Shown: positions 23,853 through 35,002 of the stretch, piece by piece
Layout of the letters: the number at the start of each line of letters is the position of its first letter
Position numbering within the stretch: the first letter of the stretch is position 1
DNA from: Eutrigla gurnardus
Lineage: Eukaryota; Chordata; Actinopteri; Perciformes; Triglidae
Reading direction: 5' to 3'
Length of the DNA stretch: 64,000 nt
Assembly (NCBI GenBank): GCA_963514095.1
Contig: OY741270.1
Coordinates: forward strand, 19,008,554 to 19,072,553
Position numbers and translations under genes: made by a program
The notes under the pieces: generated by a model
What the model saw: the letters and a program-made list of their open reading frames with translations, nothing else
Databases searched by the model: none
Told to the model about the DNA's origin: nothing

Positions 23853-26228
23853 ATGCCTTCGCCACGAAAGGATCAAGACAAATCAAGGATGAACAAGAGT
23901 TGCACACCAGAGGATCTGCTGCCCATCGTGGACAGATACTCAAGGGCAATCTCTGAAGTACAGTGGGTCATGATATCGGCAGAGACCTGGGATTCAGACA
24001 CACAAGCTAAACTGGCTGATATGTGTACTGAAATAGTACAGACAATCGCCACAAACATCCTTAGAATTCTCATGCCGGTGTTTGTGGAGAAGGATGAAGT
24101 ATCTCAAGCTGATATCACTACAGCTTTGGAGGATTTCAACGCTGGCCTTGGAGACTCCCTTAGCACTAGCTTTGCGGCTGCTCTTAATGTGCCACAAGTC
24201 AAATGTGAGAGTGTGGAAAAGCTGACAGAACTGGTCAAGACTGAAGTGTCACAGAAGGTACACTTCTTTGTATCTGTGGCTAACAACAGCACTGTTTGGC
24301 AGTCAGAGCCTGCCCTTTTTGTCAGCAGCTCCATTTCCAACACCAAGTCACTTCACGACATGGTGTTGCACGCTGCCAAATGTCTGAAAAGATATCTGGG
24401 TGAGCTGAACCCCGAGTGCTTGGGTCTGTGCGCAGAAAGCACAGAGGTTGCCCTGCAAAAATGCTCTGAATCTACACCACAAATCCTGGAAACATTAGAT
24501 CCAGAGAGATGTAAATCATCTCAGAGCGTAAAATGCAGGATCTCTGTCCCGTATGCGACCAAATCTGTGACTGACATCCTGGTTAAATGGTCCAATGACA
24601 CAACAGACATTGAAGGAAAGGCTGAAAATGTTCTCCCTCCCAGCGCATCTCCTGATGCTCACTTTGCAGCGTCTGAAATTGTCAGCAGAATAACCACAGG
24701 CCTGCACTGCAGTGAGGAAAGTTTCTCACCGATATCTAGTGTTAACATGGGGTTAATACATGATGAGGTGAGAGACTTTTTAGACTCAGTGGCTGCACCA
24801 CCAGAAGATATCACCAACGAAAACAAAAAACACTTTTTCATTTTCGCTCGAAAACAATTTGAGACAATGAAAGCAAAGCTGATGAAAGCATTTACAAGAG
24901 ATGACAGCAAATTCCTCGTAAGTCTGAAATCGGCTTCAAGGGCCTCTCAACACAGTATCAAAAATGAGGACTCTGATGAAGATGCTTTACCAGGAGTTGT
25001 AGTCGAATCTCCTAGGTCCAAACCTAAAGCAAGCAATCTGTGCAACAGTCCAGTACTCATTGCAGTCAAAAAGCGAGCGCCTTCCCAATTAGAGTTTGAG
25101 ACCATTCAAACTCATGTTGACAACTTGTTTAAGATAAAAGGGTTACTCAACATGGACATGATGATGGAGTGCTCGAGGGAACTGACTGATGAAATATTCG
25201 ACTATCTGATGGCTGGCCCGACATATCAGATTCCCTTGGTTCAAAGCGGAAAATGTCTCTCTGACTCAGTCATCTCTGAGCTCAAGACCAGTGTGGATAC
25301 CAATTATTCCCACATTTCTCCTGAAGTTCTGTATGCTATGACAGAGGATACAGTGGGAAAGTTCATGCAGCAGATGCTGCTCTGGTTGGAGATGGAGCCT
25401 TCAGAACAGGCAAGTCATGGAGACAAAGTGTCTGGTGCACTAACCGACATCCATAAATTGATGGATATGTCTGTTGTCCTACCCCCAGAAGAATATGCCA
25501 CAATCAAGCAGCAGTCCCCTGAAGTCAGCAACAGTAGTACTACAACATCTTTTAACGACTCCCCCTCTGATGATGTTGATTTTTTGTGCATCCAGGCCAT
25601 TGATAGCCTGGATGTGATGCGACACGAAGAAGAGTTTAGAGTAGAACCTTTGGATCTGGGATCTCTTTATTCCCAGAGCCCTGACTCAGCTTCTTCAACG
25701 CTTGACAGTCTGGCATTTGTCCACAGTCTGGCACCAAAGTCAGTCCGTTGTGGCACTGTCAATTGTCTGAAGATTGTAGCAGTGACAACTGACACCTCAA
25801 CCCCTCCAACAGAAAAAATCAAAAACCTCATCACTGATCTGGTCAAGAAGCTTGTCAAAAAAGCAGATCAGAAAACCAGAAGGTCCGTGCTAGAGACAGA
25901 CATCAACGCCATGGTCCAACGGCTATCAGACAAGGTGCAGAATGAAATCAACATCATTGGATATCCTGTCGAAGAAATGGAACACTGCATGAAAAAAATC
26001 AACAAGGCTGTGATCAAAGAACTTGTAAAGGAGTTTGGCTCTCATAAAACGCTGTTGGGGGTTGCAATGGCATCAGACAAAATTTTTGATGATGCTGTTG
26101 TGGAGTGTATGATACTCCATCTGAATGCTCCACCCCATAAGAAGCCCACAGTTGCCAAGTTATTTAGAAGAACTGGACGGGCCATTGTCATGGCCTGCTT
26201 GAGATTCTGGTGCATCTCAGTTGACTAA
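23853..26228 (+). CDS. Unknown intronless gene, copy A (791 aa, helix-rich)
   Basis: I do not recognise this protein. ATG 23853 (MPSPRKDQDK, A at -3) is the first in-frame ATG; the frame is open to TAA 26226-26228 with no intron. It is predicted soluble: no signal peptide and no hydrophobic span. It looks like a series of amphipathic helices recurring as a Glu/Asp-Ile-x(3)-hydrophobic pattern: MCTEIVQTIATNILRIL, ASEIVSRITTGL, RELTDEIFDYLM, MTEDTVGKFMQQMLLWL, TDINAMVQRLSDKVQNEI. An acidic patch (NEDSDEDALPG) is near residue 373, a Ser-rich acidic linker at about 560-640, and a basic C-terminal module at about 640-791 (LVKKLVKKADQKTRR, KPTVAKLFRRTGRA). It is about 94% identical to copy B, with one in-frame 45 bp difference (YLGELNPECLGLCAES region present here). 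The 3' side is followed by two decayed copies of its C-terminal module. Coding status rests on two long matching ORFs and a promoter-like upstream region. Confidence 0.72.
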   Translation: MPSPRKDQDKSRMNKSCTPEDLLPIVDRYSRAISEVQWVMISAETWDSDTQAKLADMCTEIVQTIATNILRILMPVFVEKDEVSQADITTALEDFNAGLGDSLSTSFAAALNVPQVKCESVEKLTELVKTEVSQKVHFFVSVANNSTVWQSEPALFVSSSISNTKSLHDMVLHAAKCLKRYLGELNPECLGLCAESTEVALQKCSESTPQILETLDPERCKSSQSVKCRISVPYATKSVTDILVKWSNDTTDIEGKAENVLPPSASPDAHFAASEIVSRITTGLHCSEESFSPISSVNMGLIHDEVRDFLDSVAAPPEDITNENKKHFFIFARKQFETMKAKLMKAFTRDDSKFLVSLKSASRASQHSIKNEDSDEDALPGVVVESPRSKPKASNLCNSPVLIAVKKRAPSQLEFETIQTHVDNLFKIKGLLNMDMMMECSRELTDEIFDYLMAGPTYQIPLVQSGKCLSDSVISELKTSVDTNYSHISPEVLYAMTEDTVGKFMQQMLLWLEMEPSEQASHGDKVSGALTDIHKLMDMSVVLPPEEYATIKQQSPEVSNSSTTTSFNDSPSDDVDFLCIQAIDSLDVMRHEEEFRVEPLDLGSLYSQSPDSASSTLDSLAFVHSLAPKSVRCGTVNCLKIVAVTTDTSTPPTEKIKNLITDLVKKLVKKADQKTRRSVLETDINAMVQRLSDKVQNEINIIGYPVEEMEHCMKKINKAVIKELVKEFGSHKTLLGVAMASDKIFDDAVVECMILHLNAPPHKKPTVAKLFRRTGRAIVMACLRFWCISVD

Positions 26229-27380
26229 ATGTTTCCTCTGACAGCAGGAGGAATGGGTTTTCTCCGGGTGCTCCGGTTTGTCCCACATAACATAAAATGA
26301 AAAAAAACTTGCAGGGGCTCAGTCTTTAATGGCCTCACAGTGATCGGTAGGTTGCTTTTCCCCACCACAATCACGAGCTTTGGCGTATTCAACGCTGGCC
26401 TTGGAGACCCCCTTAGCACTAGCTTTGCGTCTTTTTCATAGAGCTCTGACTCAGCTTCTTCAAGACTCGACTACAGTCTGGCATCTGCTGACGTTAGTTC
26501 TGTGTAAAGTAGGCTAAGAAAGCTAATATTGATTCAACGTCTGTCAAGGAAAACATTGTACTAAAGTTACTTTGAATCTTACAGAAATTAAGAGGAAAGG
26601 TAGCATATTTAGTTTTTTCTCACCAAAGAAAAAGGAGAGAAAAATAGAAAATGAACTGAGCAAGGTAGATGGAGGAGATGAGGTGGAAGGAGAGAGAAAA
26701 GAGGTGGAAGGAGAGAGAGAAGACGAATACGAGGTGGAAGGAGAGAGAGAAGAGAAGGATAAGGTGGAAGGAGAAGGAAAAGAGGTGGAAGGAGAGAGAG
26801 AAGACGAATACGAGGTGGAAGGAGAGAGAGAAGGGCAACAGAAAGGTGACAGAGATAGAATACAAGGCCAAGGCGACCAGGGACAGGAGGAGGTGGGAGA
26901 ACACCAACAATTGTCAGGGCCTTGTAGCAGTGACAACTGACACCTCACTCCCTACAACAGAGACCATCAACAACGTCATCACTGCTCTGGTCAAGAAGCA
27001 TGTCAAAAAAACCAGATCAGAAAACCAGAAGGTCCGTGCTAGAGACAGACATCAACGCCATGGTCCAACGGCTATCAGACACGATGCAGAATGAAATCAA
27101 CAACTTTGAATATCCTGTCGGAGAAATGGAACACTGCATGAAAAAAATCAACAAGGCCATGATCAAATAACTTGAAAAGGAATTTGGCTCTGAAAAAAAG
27201 TTGTTGGGGGTTGTAATGGCATCAGACAAAACTTTAGATGATGCTGTTGTGAAGAATATGAAAGTCCATCTGAATGGCCTCCTTAGTCCAACCCAAAAGA
27301 AGCCCGCAGTTGCCAGGTTCTTTATTACAATTGGACGAGCCATGGCCTGCTGGAGACTCTGGTGCATCTCAGTTGACTAA
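26229..27380 (+). pseudogene. Tandem unit 1: chimeric, decayed C-terminal module of the unknown gene
   Basis: A 1152-bp unit starting with a copy of the gene's 3' flank, then a fusion of a 5' coding piece (the FNAGLGDSLSTSF region) directly to a late piece (the SDSAS region) at about 26386-26490, an intron-like stretch ending CTTACAG near 26583, a new purine-rich segment (about 26584-26930), and finally a copy of the C-terminal module (about 26925-27380). A frameshift near 27008 and an in-frame TAA in place of a Glu codon (near 27168) break the module. The terminal CISVD-stop is preserved. Confidence 0.7.
26640..26850 (+). repeat. Purine-rich minisatellite (GAGGTGGAAGGAGAGAGA-type units)
   Basis: About 18-21-bp imperfect units, pure purine apart from single T or C, encode either Glu/Val/Gly-rich or Trp-Lys-Glu-Arg-rich peptides depending on frame. 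A shorter version is in unit 2 (about 27830-27930). Confidence 0.8.
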
Positions 27381-28471
27381 ATGTTTCCTCCGACAGCAGG
27401 AGGAATGGGTTTTCTCCGGGTGCTCCGGTTTGTCCCACATAACATAAAATGAAAAAAAACATGCAGGGGCTCAGTCTTTAATGGCCTCACAGTGATCGGT
27501 AGGTTGCTTTTCCCCACCACGATCACAAGCTTTGGCAAATTCAACGCTGGCCTTGGAGACCCCCTTAGCACTAGCTTTACGGCTTTTTCACAGAGCTCTG
27601 ACTCAGCTTCTTCAAGACTCGACTACAGTCTGGCATCTGCTGACGTTAGTTCTGTGTAAAGTAGGCTAAGAAAGCTAATATTGATTCAACGTCTGTCAAG
27701 GAAAACATTGTACTAAAGTTACTTTGAATCTTACAGAAATTAAGAGGAAAGGTAGCATATTTATTTTTTTCTCACCAAAGAAAAAGGAGAGAAAAATAGA
27801 AAATGAACTGAGCAAGGTAGACAGAGGAGATGAGGCGGAAGGAGAGAGAAAAGAGGTGGAAGGAAAGAGAGAAGAGGTGGAAGGAGAGAGAGAAGACGAA
27901 TACGAGGTGGAAGGAGAGAGAGAAGGGCAACAGAAAGGTGACAGAGATAGAATACAAGGCCAAGGCGACCAGGGACAGGAGGAGGTGGGAGAACACCATC
28001 AATTGTCAGGGCCTTGTAGCAGTGACAACTGACACCTCACTCCCTACAACAGAGACCATCAACAACGTCATCACTGCTCTGGTCAAGAAGCTTGTCAAAA
28101 AACCAGATCAGAAAACCAGAAGGTCCGTGCTAGAGACAGACATCAACGCCATGGTCCAACGGCTATCAGACACGATGCAGAATGAAATCAACAACTTTGG
28201 ATATCCTGTCGAAGAAATGGAACACTGCATGAAAAAAATCAACAAGGCCATGATCAAATAACTTGAAAAGGAATTTGGCTCTGAAAAAAAGTTGTTGGGG
28301 GTTGTAATCGCATCAGACAAAACTTTTGATGATGCTGTAGTGAAGAATATGAAAGTCCATCTGAATGGCCTCCTTAGTCCAACCCAAAAGAAGCCCGCAG
28401 TTGCCAGGTTCTTTATTACAATTGGACGAGCCATGGCCTGCTTGAGACTCTGGTGCATCTCAGTTGACTAA
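27381..28471 (+). pseudogene. Tandem unit 2: chimeric, decayed C-terminal module of the unknown gene
   Basis: A 1091-bp near-identical repeat of unit 1, about 61 bp shorter because the purine-rich repeat has fewer subunits. An open frame at 27830-28261 runs from the Lys/Glu/Arg-rich segment into the module (LVAVTTDTSLPTTETINN) but stops at the same TAA as unit 1, about 70 codons before the module's natural end. The shared stop means the two units were copied from one already broken template. Whether they are transcribed as 3' exons is unknown. Confidence 0.7.
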
Positions 28472-31258
28472 ATGTTTCCTCCGACAGCGGGAAGGAATCC
28501 GCTACAACATAGACCATCAACAATGTAAAGGAGTGTTGTGTTTGATCTCTTTTAGGGTTTGCTCGACACTGTCATATGTGCATACATGTGGTGCACTCAA
28601 TCATACTCACCCTTTCTTGCACTTGTACACTTTTCCAACCTTATCCAGAGGTAATTCATACTTCTCTGAAATCTGGTTAAAAAAAACAAAACACAAAAGC
28701 TCATATGGAACAACTGTCTAATCCTTTACAGACGCCCGGTCGAACTGTAATAGCTCATCAATTCCACTTTTTGTTCCCCAGAATTACTGTGCACGACCCT
28801 GATGTAGATTCAGACCTGCCTCTGTTTATACATTATTCCTGGGTCAGTGTCCTGTCAGAGCTTATTTGACCTGACATCGTCGACACACAGAATTCTGGGC
28901 CTTTTACGAAACTGAAACATAAAGTGAGAAAACCAGCCAACTTACAGCTTCCACCAGGCCTTTCAGTGTGGGATTCTTCAGCATGAGGGCATCAAACACC
29001 TCCTCCGTCTTTTTGCGCACGTACAGCAGGACTGTGTGGTGAAAAGACAAAGAAAAAGCACACGTTCATGGGTTGGAAACGAAAACAATCCCCAAATCTG
29101 GCCTCAGACAAAAGTCACTGGCAGGCGTGAGGCACGTTTTTTGCGTCGGTCGGAACAGCTCGCCTGCTAGCGTGATTCATTCGTGTGGGTTTGAGGATAT
29201 GTGGCTTTACTGCATCTTCGGAAAAACAGCCAAATTCAAGTAGATGCCCACACACGTTTAACCCATTAGTACATTTGAAGATGCACCAAATACTGCCAGA
29301 CTCTATAGGCCCTCATTCAGACACAATAGAAGTGGCACTTGGCACAGACAAAGCACCATAAGATAGAAAAACCATAAGAGACTGTAATATCTGTGGCCTT
29401 TAAATATGACTATAAGACTATGTGCACAGGAGATTTGTCACACTATGGTAAGTGAATGGCGTTTATCAATGCTACAGTATACAGTATATAGGCCACAGTT
29501 CATTGTGGTCTGGAGCTGCTCCGGTGCTGTTCAGCACATTGCCAGTTTTCTCTTTCAGTCAAACGTCAACATCATTCCTTCCAAACCAATCCCACGACCG
29601 CCAATTTTCTAAACACAACAGCTGCCATGGAAAGAAACGTCACTTCATCTTTAACTTAGTTAGGAATGGAGTTTGATTTAAACTTGGTGACAAATTGGCC
29701 ATGAGTTTCGCCGGGTCAAGCTTTATCTTAGATCTAAAACACCAACTTCAGACGTCATGTCTACTTTTGACCTCTCCTCACACGCTAATGGTTGTATATT
29801 TGTGACATGAGTTGTGAACAGACCAAAGAGCACTTAATGATCATTTTAGCTTCTGAGATTTTTTTTAAAGGTTTTAAAATGACCAAGGCAAAGTCCATGA
29901 TAAACTCTTCTACAGCAAATGTTTTTATTTGCTTTTTATAAGTATTTATTTGCACATTTCTGTGTTGGGAAGAAAGATTGTTGCATGCATATGAATGGGA
30001 TGTAGGGTAAAGGGCACACACTTGTCTGCTTGTGTTTGTGCACGTAGTTATCAGTGGTATTTTGTTGGGTCAGTGGAGGCCTGGGACACGTGTGTGTGTT
30101 TTGAGAGACCTGAAATAATCACATGACTGAGAGAGAGAGAGAGAGAGAGAGTGAGTGTCTCCAGGGACACATTCAAGTTATACCTTTCTTTGGTTCTTCC
30201 CCTCTCGCCATCTTGTTTGGGGGCGAAGCAAACTCATCATCACTGAAGGGTAATCTCTTCATACCCGAGCTGCAGTGGACACACAAATGCACAAATCACT
30301 GCTTAAATGCACTTAACAGCCAGCTAGCAGGCTATAAAAAACTCACGTGTATGCACAAAAAGCCCTGGGGCATTTCCTAGAAGCAACATGTAACTCTATA
30401 TTCCTTTAAATGGGAAGGAGTCAAAGGTTGTCTTGGTTCAAAACTGCTCGAAAAGCAAGTGCAAGTGTGAAATCAGGGCCTCAGCGAACTCACCTGTCCT
30501 CTCCGTCTTCTGTCGAGAAAGGCTGCAGATGAAACAGAAACAGAGAAATTAACTCAACTATAGTATCAGAGGTGACTTTATATTACTAAAAGTATCTTAG
30601 ATACTATCATACGAATAGATTTCAGAGAATTGGGTGCTCAATATTCATGGCAAAACCCGACATTAAGAAGTAACTGCTGCAGTAACTCCTATATCATGAA
30701 TAGCTGAACCTGCTAGTTTTATTTCTAAAGCACCTTTCAAATACAGTGGCAATTCAAAGTTTACCTAAGGTGAAGAAATACATTTAAAAACACAATAAAA
30801 AGCTGAATACTGTAGAATCAATTAAAATAGGTTAAAATGAGATTTTAATAACTCTAAAATCTACAATTAGGTCAAATACATAAAGAAGAAATACAGTTAT
30901 GGTGCAGTTACATTGCAGTAATGTTTTTGTAAACTGAAAATTTCGATGCATGAAATCTTTAACCACTTAATCTTTTAAAATAATGCAAAGGATGAATCAC
31001 ACATACGTGGTCTTTTTTTAATTCTCAGAAAGCTGCTGTTTTTTGGGAGCCTGTTTGCTTTGCTACTGTATTGATTGCAGGCGTCGCTCCGAATAGAATT
31101 CTATTCTGAGAGGGAACGCAGTAAACCCAGAGTTTATCAGAAACTGATAGCTGTTCAGTCAGGTTCAATGTCATCGGCAACGCCAAAAATAATCTTCTGT
31201 CCCTCTCTCAGCCTCGCTGGCAGCAAGGTAAACTTAATTAATCTGGCATACAATGTGA

Positions 31259-31272
31259 CCAGCAGGGGGCAC
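31259..31272 (+). promoter_or_regulatory. CTCF-like motif, copy A
   Basis: CCAGCAGGGGGCAC matches the CTCF core consensus. It is conserved in copy B at 42975-42988. Such cores also occur inside fish repeats, so binding is uncertain. Confidence 0.4.
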
Positions 31273-31960
31273 TCAAAGGTAACAAGCAGTGAAATGTATT
31301 TTTCCTGCAGTTATTTTCACTACAAATAAAGCAGTTCATCCTGCAAGTCAAAGAAAACATCCCAAAACCAAAGTGTACATGCACACACATCTTTGGAAGT
31401 GTCATGTGAAGTGTTCAACCTGACTGCAAGAAGCAAAGCTCAGAGTCCAGTCACAGAGGAAGATAACTTGGCCGGTACAAGTCACATATCTGGAATCTAC
31501 ACATCTCCTTCTCTAAATCCACCTCTTTATTTTCCTCCGAGCACGCAAACACATTAAGCTGGCAGCAAAGGTCGTATCTTCTGAAACACCCGGTATGTTT
31601 TGAGCCACCGGTAAATGATTCATCCAGCAGTAAATTAGAGTCATCAGTACATAGGACTCCTATCAGAGCGTGAAACCAATACTCACTGTTCCTGCCAACT
31701 AGCGAGCAAGCATGTCACCTCGACCCAGCTGGCTGATGAGCACTTTGTGGGTCATCCAAGAATGTTACACAAGTGTAGTAAACCAAGACGCTCATGGTCA
31801 GAAATAACAAGCAAGACGTGTTGGTCCACGCGAGAGTTTTGCTTCTGTGGCCGGGCACTCACGTGGCGCTGGAAGGTTGAGAAGTGGATGTCAGGGATGA
31901 AAAGGACAGGCTGGGTCTCGTGGTCGTTCATCATCTTGAAGATGGTGACGTTGTTGCGTT

Positions 31961-32915
31961 AAATCTTAAAATCTACATTTATATATTGTTATGGCCGCTT
32001 GGGAGCAATGGCTTTAAAAATGATAGGCAAGATCAACCAAAGAGTAAAATTCCTAGCCAGGAAAGCTACTTTGTTAGACAGCCCTGCCCTTCAGATGCTT
32101 GGTGGAACTCTGGTCCAGAGTCATTTTTTGACTATGCTGCCATCTCTTGGTACACAGGGCTCTCACAACTTCTGTAGAACAAACTACAGACTGCACAAAA
32201 CAAACTAATCAGAGTCATTCTTAAGGTGCATCCACGCTCACACCTGGATTCTCAGCATTTTAAAAAAGTAAACTGGTTGACAGTTGAAAAGTGGGCGGTC
32301 TATATGAAGATGCTACTTACTTTTAAAGTAATTTTAAATAATTTTTTGATGGTGGGTGAGTCCCACAAATATTCCACTCGAGGTAGCTTCCCGGACATCG
32401 TACGCTGCCGTTTTAAAACCAATATGGGTAAAAACAGTTCAGTGCAGCAGTTCAGTGGAACAAACTAACTAAGGAGGTTAAAACATGCACTTCTCTGATT
32501 GTTTTTAAAGGAGCTTTAAGAAGCTGGCTACATAATGACACCTAATTAGTTTTTAGTTTCTATATAACTAGCTGAATAGCTTTATTTATTGTGTTATCTT
32601 TTATTCTAATGTTTATGTTATAAAACATATGCACTTGCTTTAAATTTAAAAAATAATTACATGTTTATACAGCTTTATATTTTATATTTTTATGCATTTG
32701 CCTCCCTGTTAATGTGTTGTTTTTATGTTTTTATTGATGTTTGTTGTTTGTTGTTTTGTTTTGTTTTTTATGTTGGTGAGGACCACAATGGAAATAGGCC
32801 TGAGAGCTTTATTGTGTTTTTATCCTCGGTGATGATGACTAGTTGTTGTAAATGCTTATGGGCTCTTTTCTGTGCATTTACCAAGTAAAAAGTAAAAATC
32901 AATCAATCAGCAGCA
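31961..32915 (+). mobile_element. 5'-truncated non-LTR retrotransposon (LINE), inserted in grhl1-duplicate exon 11
   Basis: Broken plus-strand frames match the end of LINE reverse transcriptases as I know them: KINQRVKFLARKATLLD, then QNKLIRVILK and HPRSHLDSQHFKKVNWLTVE, interrupted by frameshifts and stops. The 3' end runs through GGACCACAATGGAAATAGG and finishes in a short ATCA repeat (about 32896-32910), as expected for L2/CR1-like fish LINEs. It is absent from copy B. About 100 bp of further copy-A-specific sequence follows to about 33025. Confidence 0.6.
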
Positions 32916-33911
32916 CAAGCTGTAAAGCAATGACATAGTATGACTTTATATCCAGCACACACACACAGCAACATTGTCTTTTTGAGGTGTGTGTCTGGGC
33001 ACATCTAAATCCAATATTCACTCGATTTTTTGGCTCTATTTCATTTTCCAGTAACCTGGTGGGAAACATCTGACTTATTAGCTGCTAAATACTCGTCAAG
33101 ATTCACTAACAAGTCAGTAATTCAGCGGTCTGCTGTTTGGCACCGGGCATGTAGGCTAACTTTAGGGAGCAGGGTTTTTTTGTTGTTGCTGAAAATAGCA
33201 CCTGCTGGAGCTGTAAATAAGGTACATATTGAGTAGTATGTGTGGGTTCATTACAATGAGTGTCCACTTATTACACATTGCCATTTATAGTTTAAATGTG
33301 AATTGCAACTTTTGGACAAAAAAACTCTTATAGGTGAGGTTCTGTATTTTTTTCATGATATGAAGTTGTATTGCTGAAGTCCTCTGCTCGTGCATGTTTG
33401 GTCGTGCGTGTTATACTCGTGCATGTGATACTCGTGCATGTTATACTCGTGCGTGTGCTCCTGAGTGACTCACACGCCAGGCCGGGGTTGAGTTCGGCGA
33501 CCTCCCCTTTCCTGCGGGACTGCTTGTCACAGAAGACTTTGATCTGGCAGGTGGATGGGCTTGATGCTGCGGTTGTTTTTGCTGTAGGTGTCGATCTGCA
33601 AGTTCAGAGGAAGACCCTTCAGGAGGAGAAGTCGGTGCTCAGACAGTTGACGGAGATGAAGATCTGTGGAGGGAGGAGGGAGCAACAGTTGTGTTTAAAT
33701 TACAGATAAAGTGTTCAACTTGATCCACGTTAAGCATCACAGTGGACACTGAAGGCCCTTTCTGCAGTTCCATCCTCAAACTACATTCATGTTGTATGTC
33801 GCCCTCTATTGGTCGACTGCAATAATCACAGGCTCATGTTTTTCCAAACGTGGAGATGCTCCTTTGTCCTCCTGGTGCTTGTAGTGAAAACAGGTTATCA
33901 TTGTGTCAACA

Positions 33912-34030
33912 AAGGCAGGGCAAGGCAACTTTATTTGTATAGCACCTTTCATACACAAGGCAGACTCAAAGTGCTTCACAACATGTCATACAATAAAGTG
34001 CCACACAATAATAACACACACTATCCATAA
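33912..34030. mobile_element. Fish SINE/LINE-tail-like insertion, copy A only
   Basis: AAGGCAACTTTATTTGTATA followed by GCACCTTTCATACACAAGG and CAAAGTGCTTCACA is a widespread teleost repeat signature. Copy B reads straight across from GTGTCAACAAA to ACACACTATTATAATG. A short related fragment (TTTCTAAAGCACCTTTCAAATACAGTGGC) is present in both copies (near 30722 and 42455). Confidence 0.55.
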
Positions 34031-34364
34031 TACCACACTATATTATAATGTTTGGATCAAGATCCTAACAGAGAGGAGCCAAGGGGAACGCAGCCGATAT
34101 AACTGAGAGAAGAAATATTATTGGAAGGCAAAAAGAAAAGGTGTCTACCGGTATGTTGTCTTTTCATGCATTGCATGAAGTAAAACCCTCTGACGAGTAA
34201 ATATGTTGAGCTTGTTTTATTTATAGTAAATATACTTTATTTATATTTCATGTAGAGACAAGTGGAGAAAACCAGTTGAAAGCGATGATGTCTATCGAGT
34301 TGACATTATATCACTTTACATGTAAATAGACTGTATTATAGATCTATTTTAGGATTTGGAAAAA

Positions 34365-34604
34365 CTGAGTCAGAGGTCCGTGAAAAATCAGAGCAGATCC
34401 AAAGGTTCGGCTCTAAAAACTATTTTGTGTTGCATCAAAACCAGGCTATCAATGGCCTTGAAGCTGACCCAATCAACATACCTGCAGGTGGAGTCGTTAA
34501 GAGATGGTACCAGGCTTGAACTGGACTAAAGGTGTTGTAGTCCTGTAGTACTGTTGAGGTCTTCAGGGGACTGCTGCTTGATTATGGCATTTTCTTCTAG
34601 GGAT
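34365..34604 (-). pseudogene. Inverted, diverged fragment of the unknown gene family
   Basis: Read on the minus strand, this 240-bp piece aligns by eye with the segment of copy A at about 25485-25695 (the PPEEYATIKQQSPEV to VEPLDLG part). Shared blocks include TTCAGGGGACTGCTGCTTGA, AGGCTATCAATGGCCT and CAGATCCAAAGGTT. It is much more diverged than A is from B and has several small gaps. It lies exactly in the junction between the two duplicated blocks. Confidence 0.75.
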
Positions 34605-35002
34605 TGGAATTGCATATTCAACTCATAATTTCATGCAGACATATAGTAACTGGAAATGTGTTGATAAATGTGAGTGGACAGGGAAAATAATTCAATTGAA
34701 CACCTGACAAGTGTTTAAAAAAAACGAAACTCAAATAACAAATAAATTAAATTAAATTCAGCAGCAAACTATCAAAAAAATAATTCTTGATTGTGAACAA
34801 CATTCATTATCAAAATGAACAAATACACAACCTCCAAAAAAGGAGTGAAATAGAGCCAACCTATTCCGTACAACTCAAACAATTAATAACTTAATTTATC
34901 ATTTAAACTCTTGTGATTTACGACGGCGTATTAGTGCTACTGTCGAAAAAAAAAAAAAAAAACGGAGCCGAGAGAGGTGGGCAATATTCTGAGATTAAAA
35001 GT

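Larger units (their letters stand above)
28611..33663 (-). pseudogene. Truncated grhl1 duplicate (exons 10-15 only)
   Basis: Decayed copy of the 3' half of grhl1. Exon-equivalents: exon 10 at 33474-33663, exon 11 at 31863-31960, exon 12 at 30494-30522, exon 13 at 30184-30269, exon 14 at 28946-29031, exon 15 at 28611-28672. Exon 10 has lost 36, 8 and 10 bp against the real exon, shifting the frame and removing the GAERKIRDEER basic stretch. Exon 11 lacks its acceptor and first 30 bp, replaced by a LINE-like insertion. Exon 15 has lost one Lys codon. Exon 16 with the stop codon is absent, and there is no promoter. Exons 12-14 still look intact apart from single substitutions. It cannot make a GRHL1 protein, but antisense or chimeric transcripts are possible. 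Confidence 0.88.
22650..34355. repeat. Segmental duplication, copy A
   Basis: Direct repeat of copy B (34724-45256). Homology begins at ACTCAAATAAC near 22652 (34728 in B) and ends after GATCTATTT near 34350 (45250 in B). It includes an intronless unknown gene (+) and decayed grhl1 exons 10-15 (-). Relative to B, copy A has an extra two-unit tandem array of the gene's C-terminal module (26229-28471), lacks the equivalent of 38600-40460 with grhl1 exon 16, and carries insertions at about 22902-23010, 31960-33025 and 33912-34030. The alignment was made by eye, so end points are good to about 10-20 bases. Confidence 0.88.

Noticed and set aside
26544..26948. Ser/Pro/Phe-rich minus-strand ORFs opposite the purine repeat
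   Set aside because: Low-complexity antisense of the purine-rich minisatellite with no independent support.
28611..33663. A second functional grainyhead gene
   Set aside because: It lacks exons 1-9 and 16, has frameshifts in exon 10 and an interrupted exon 11.
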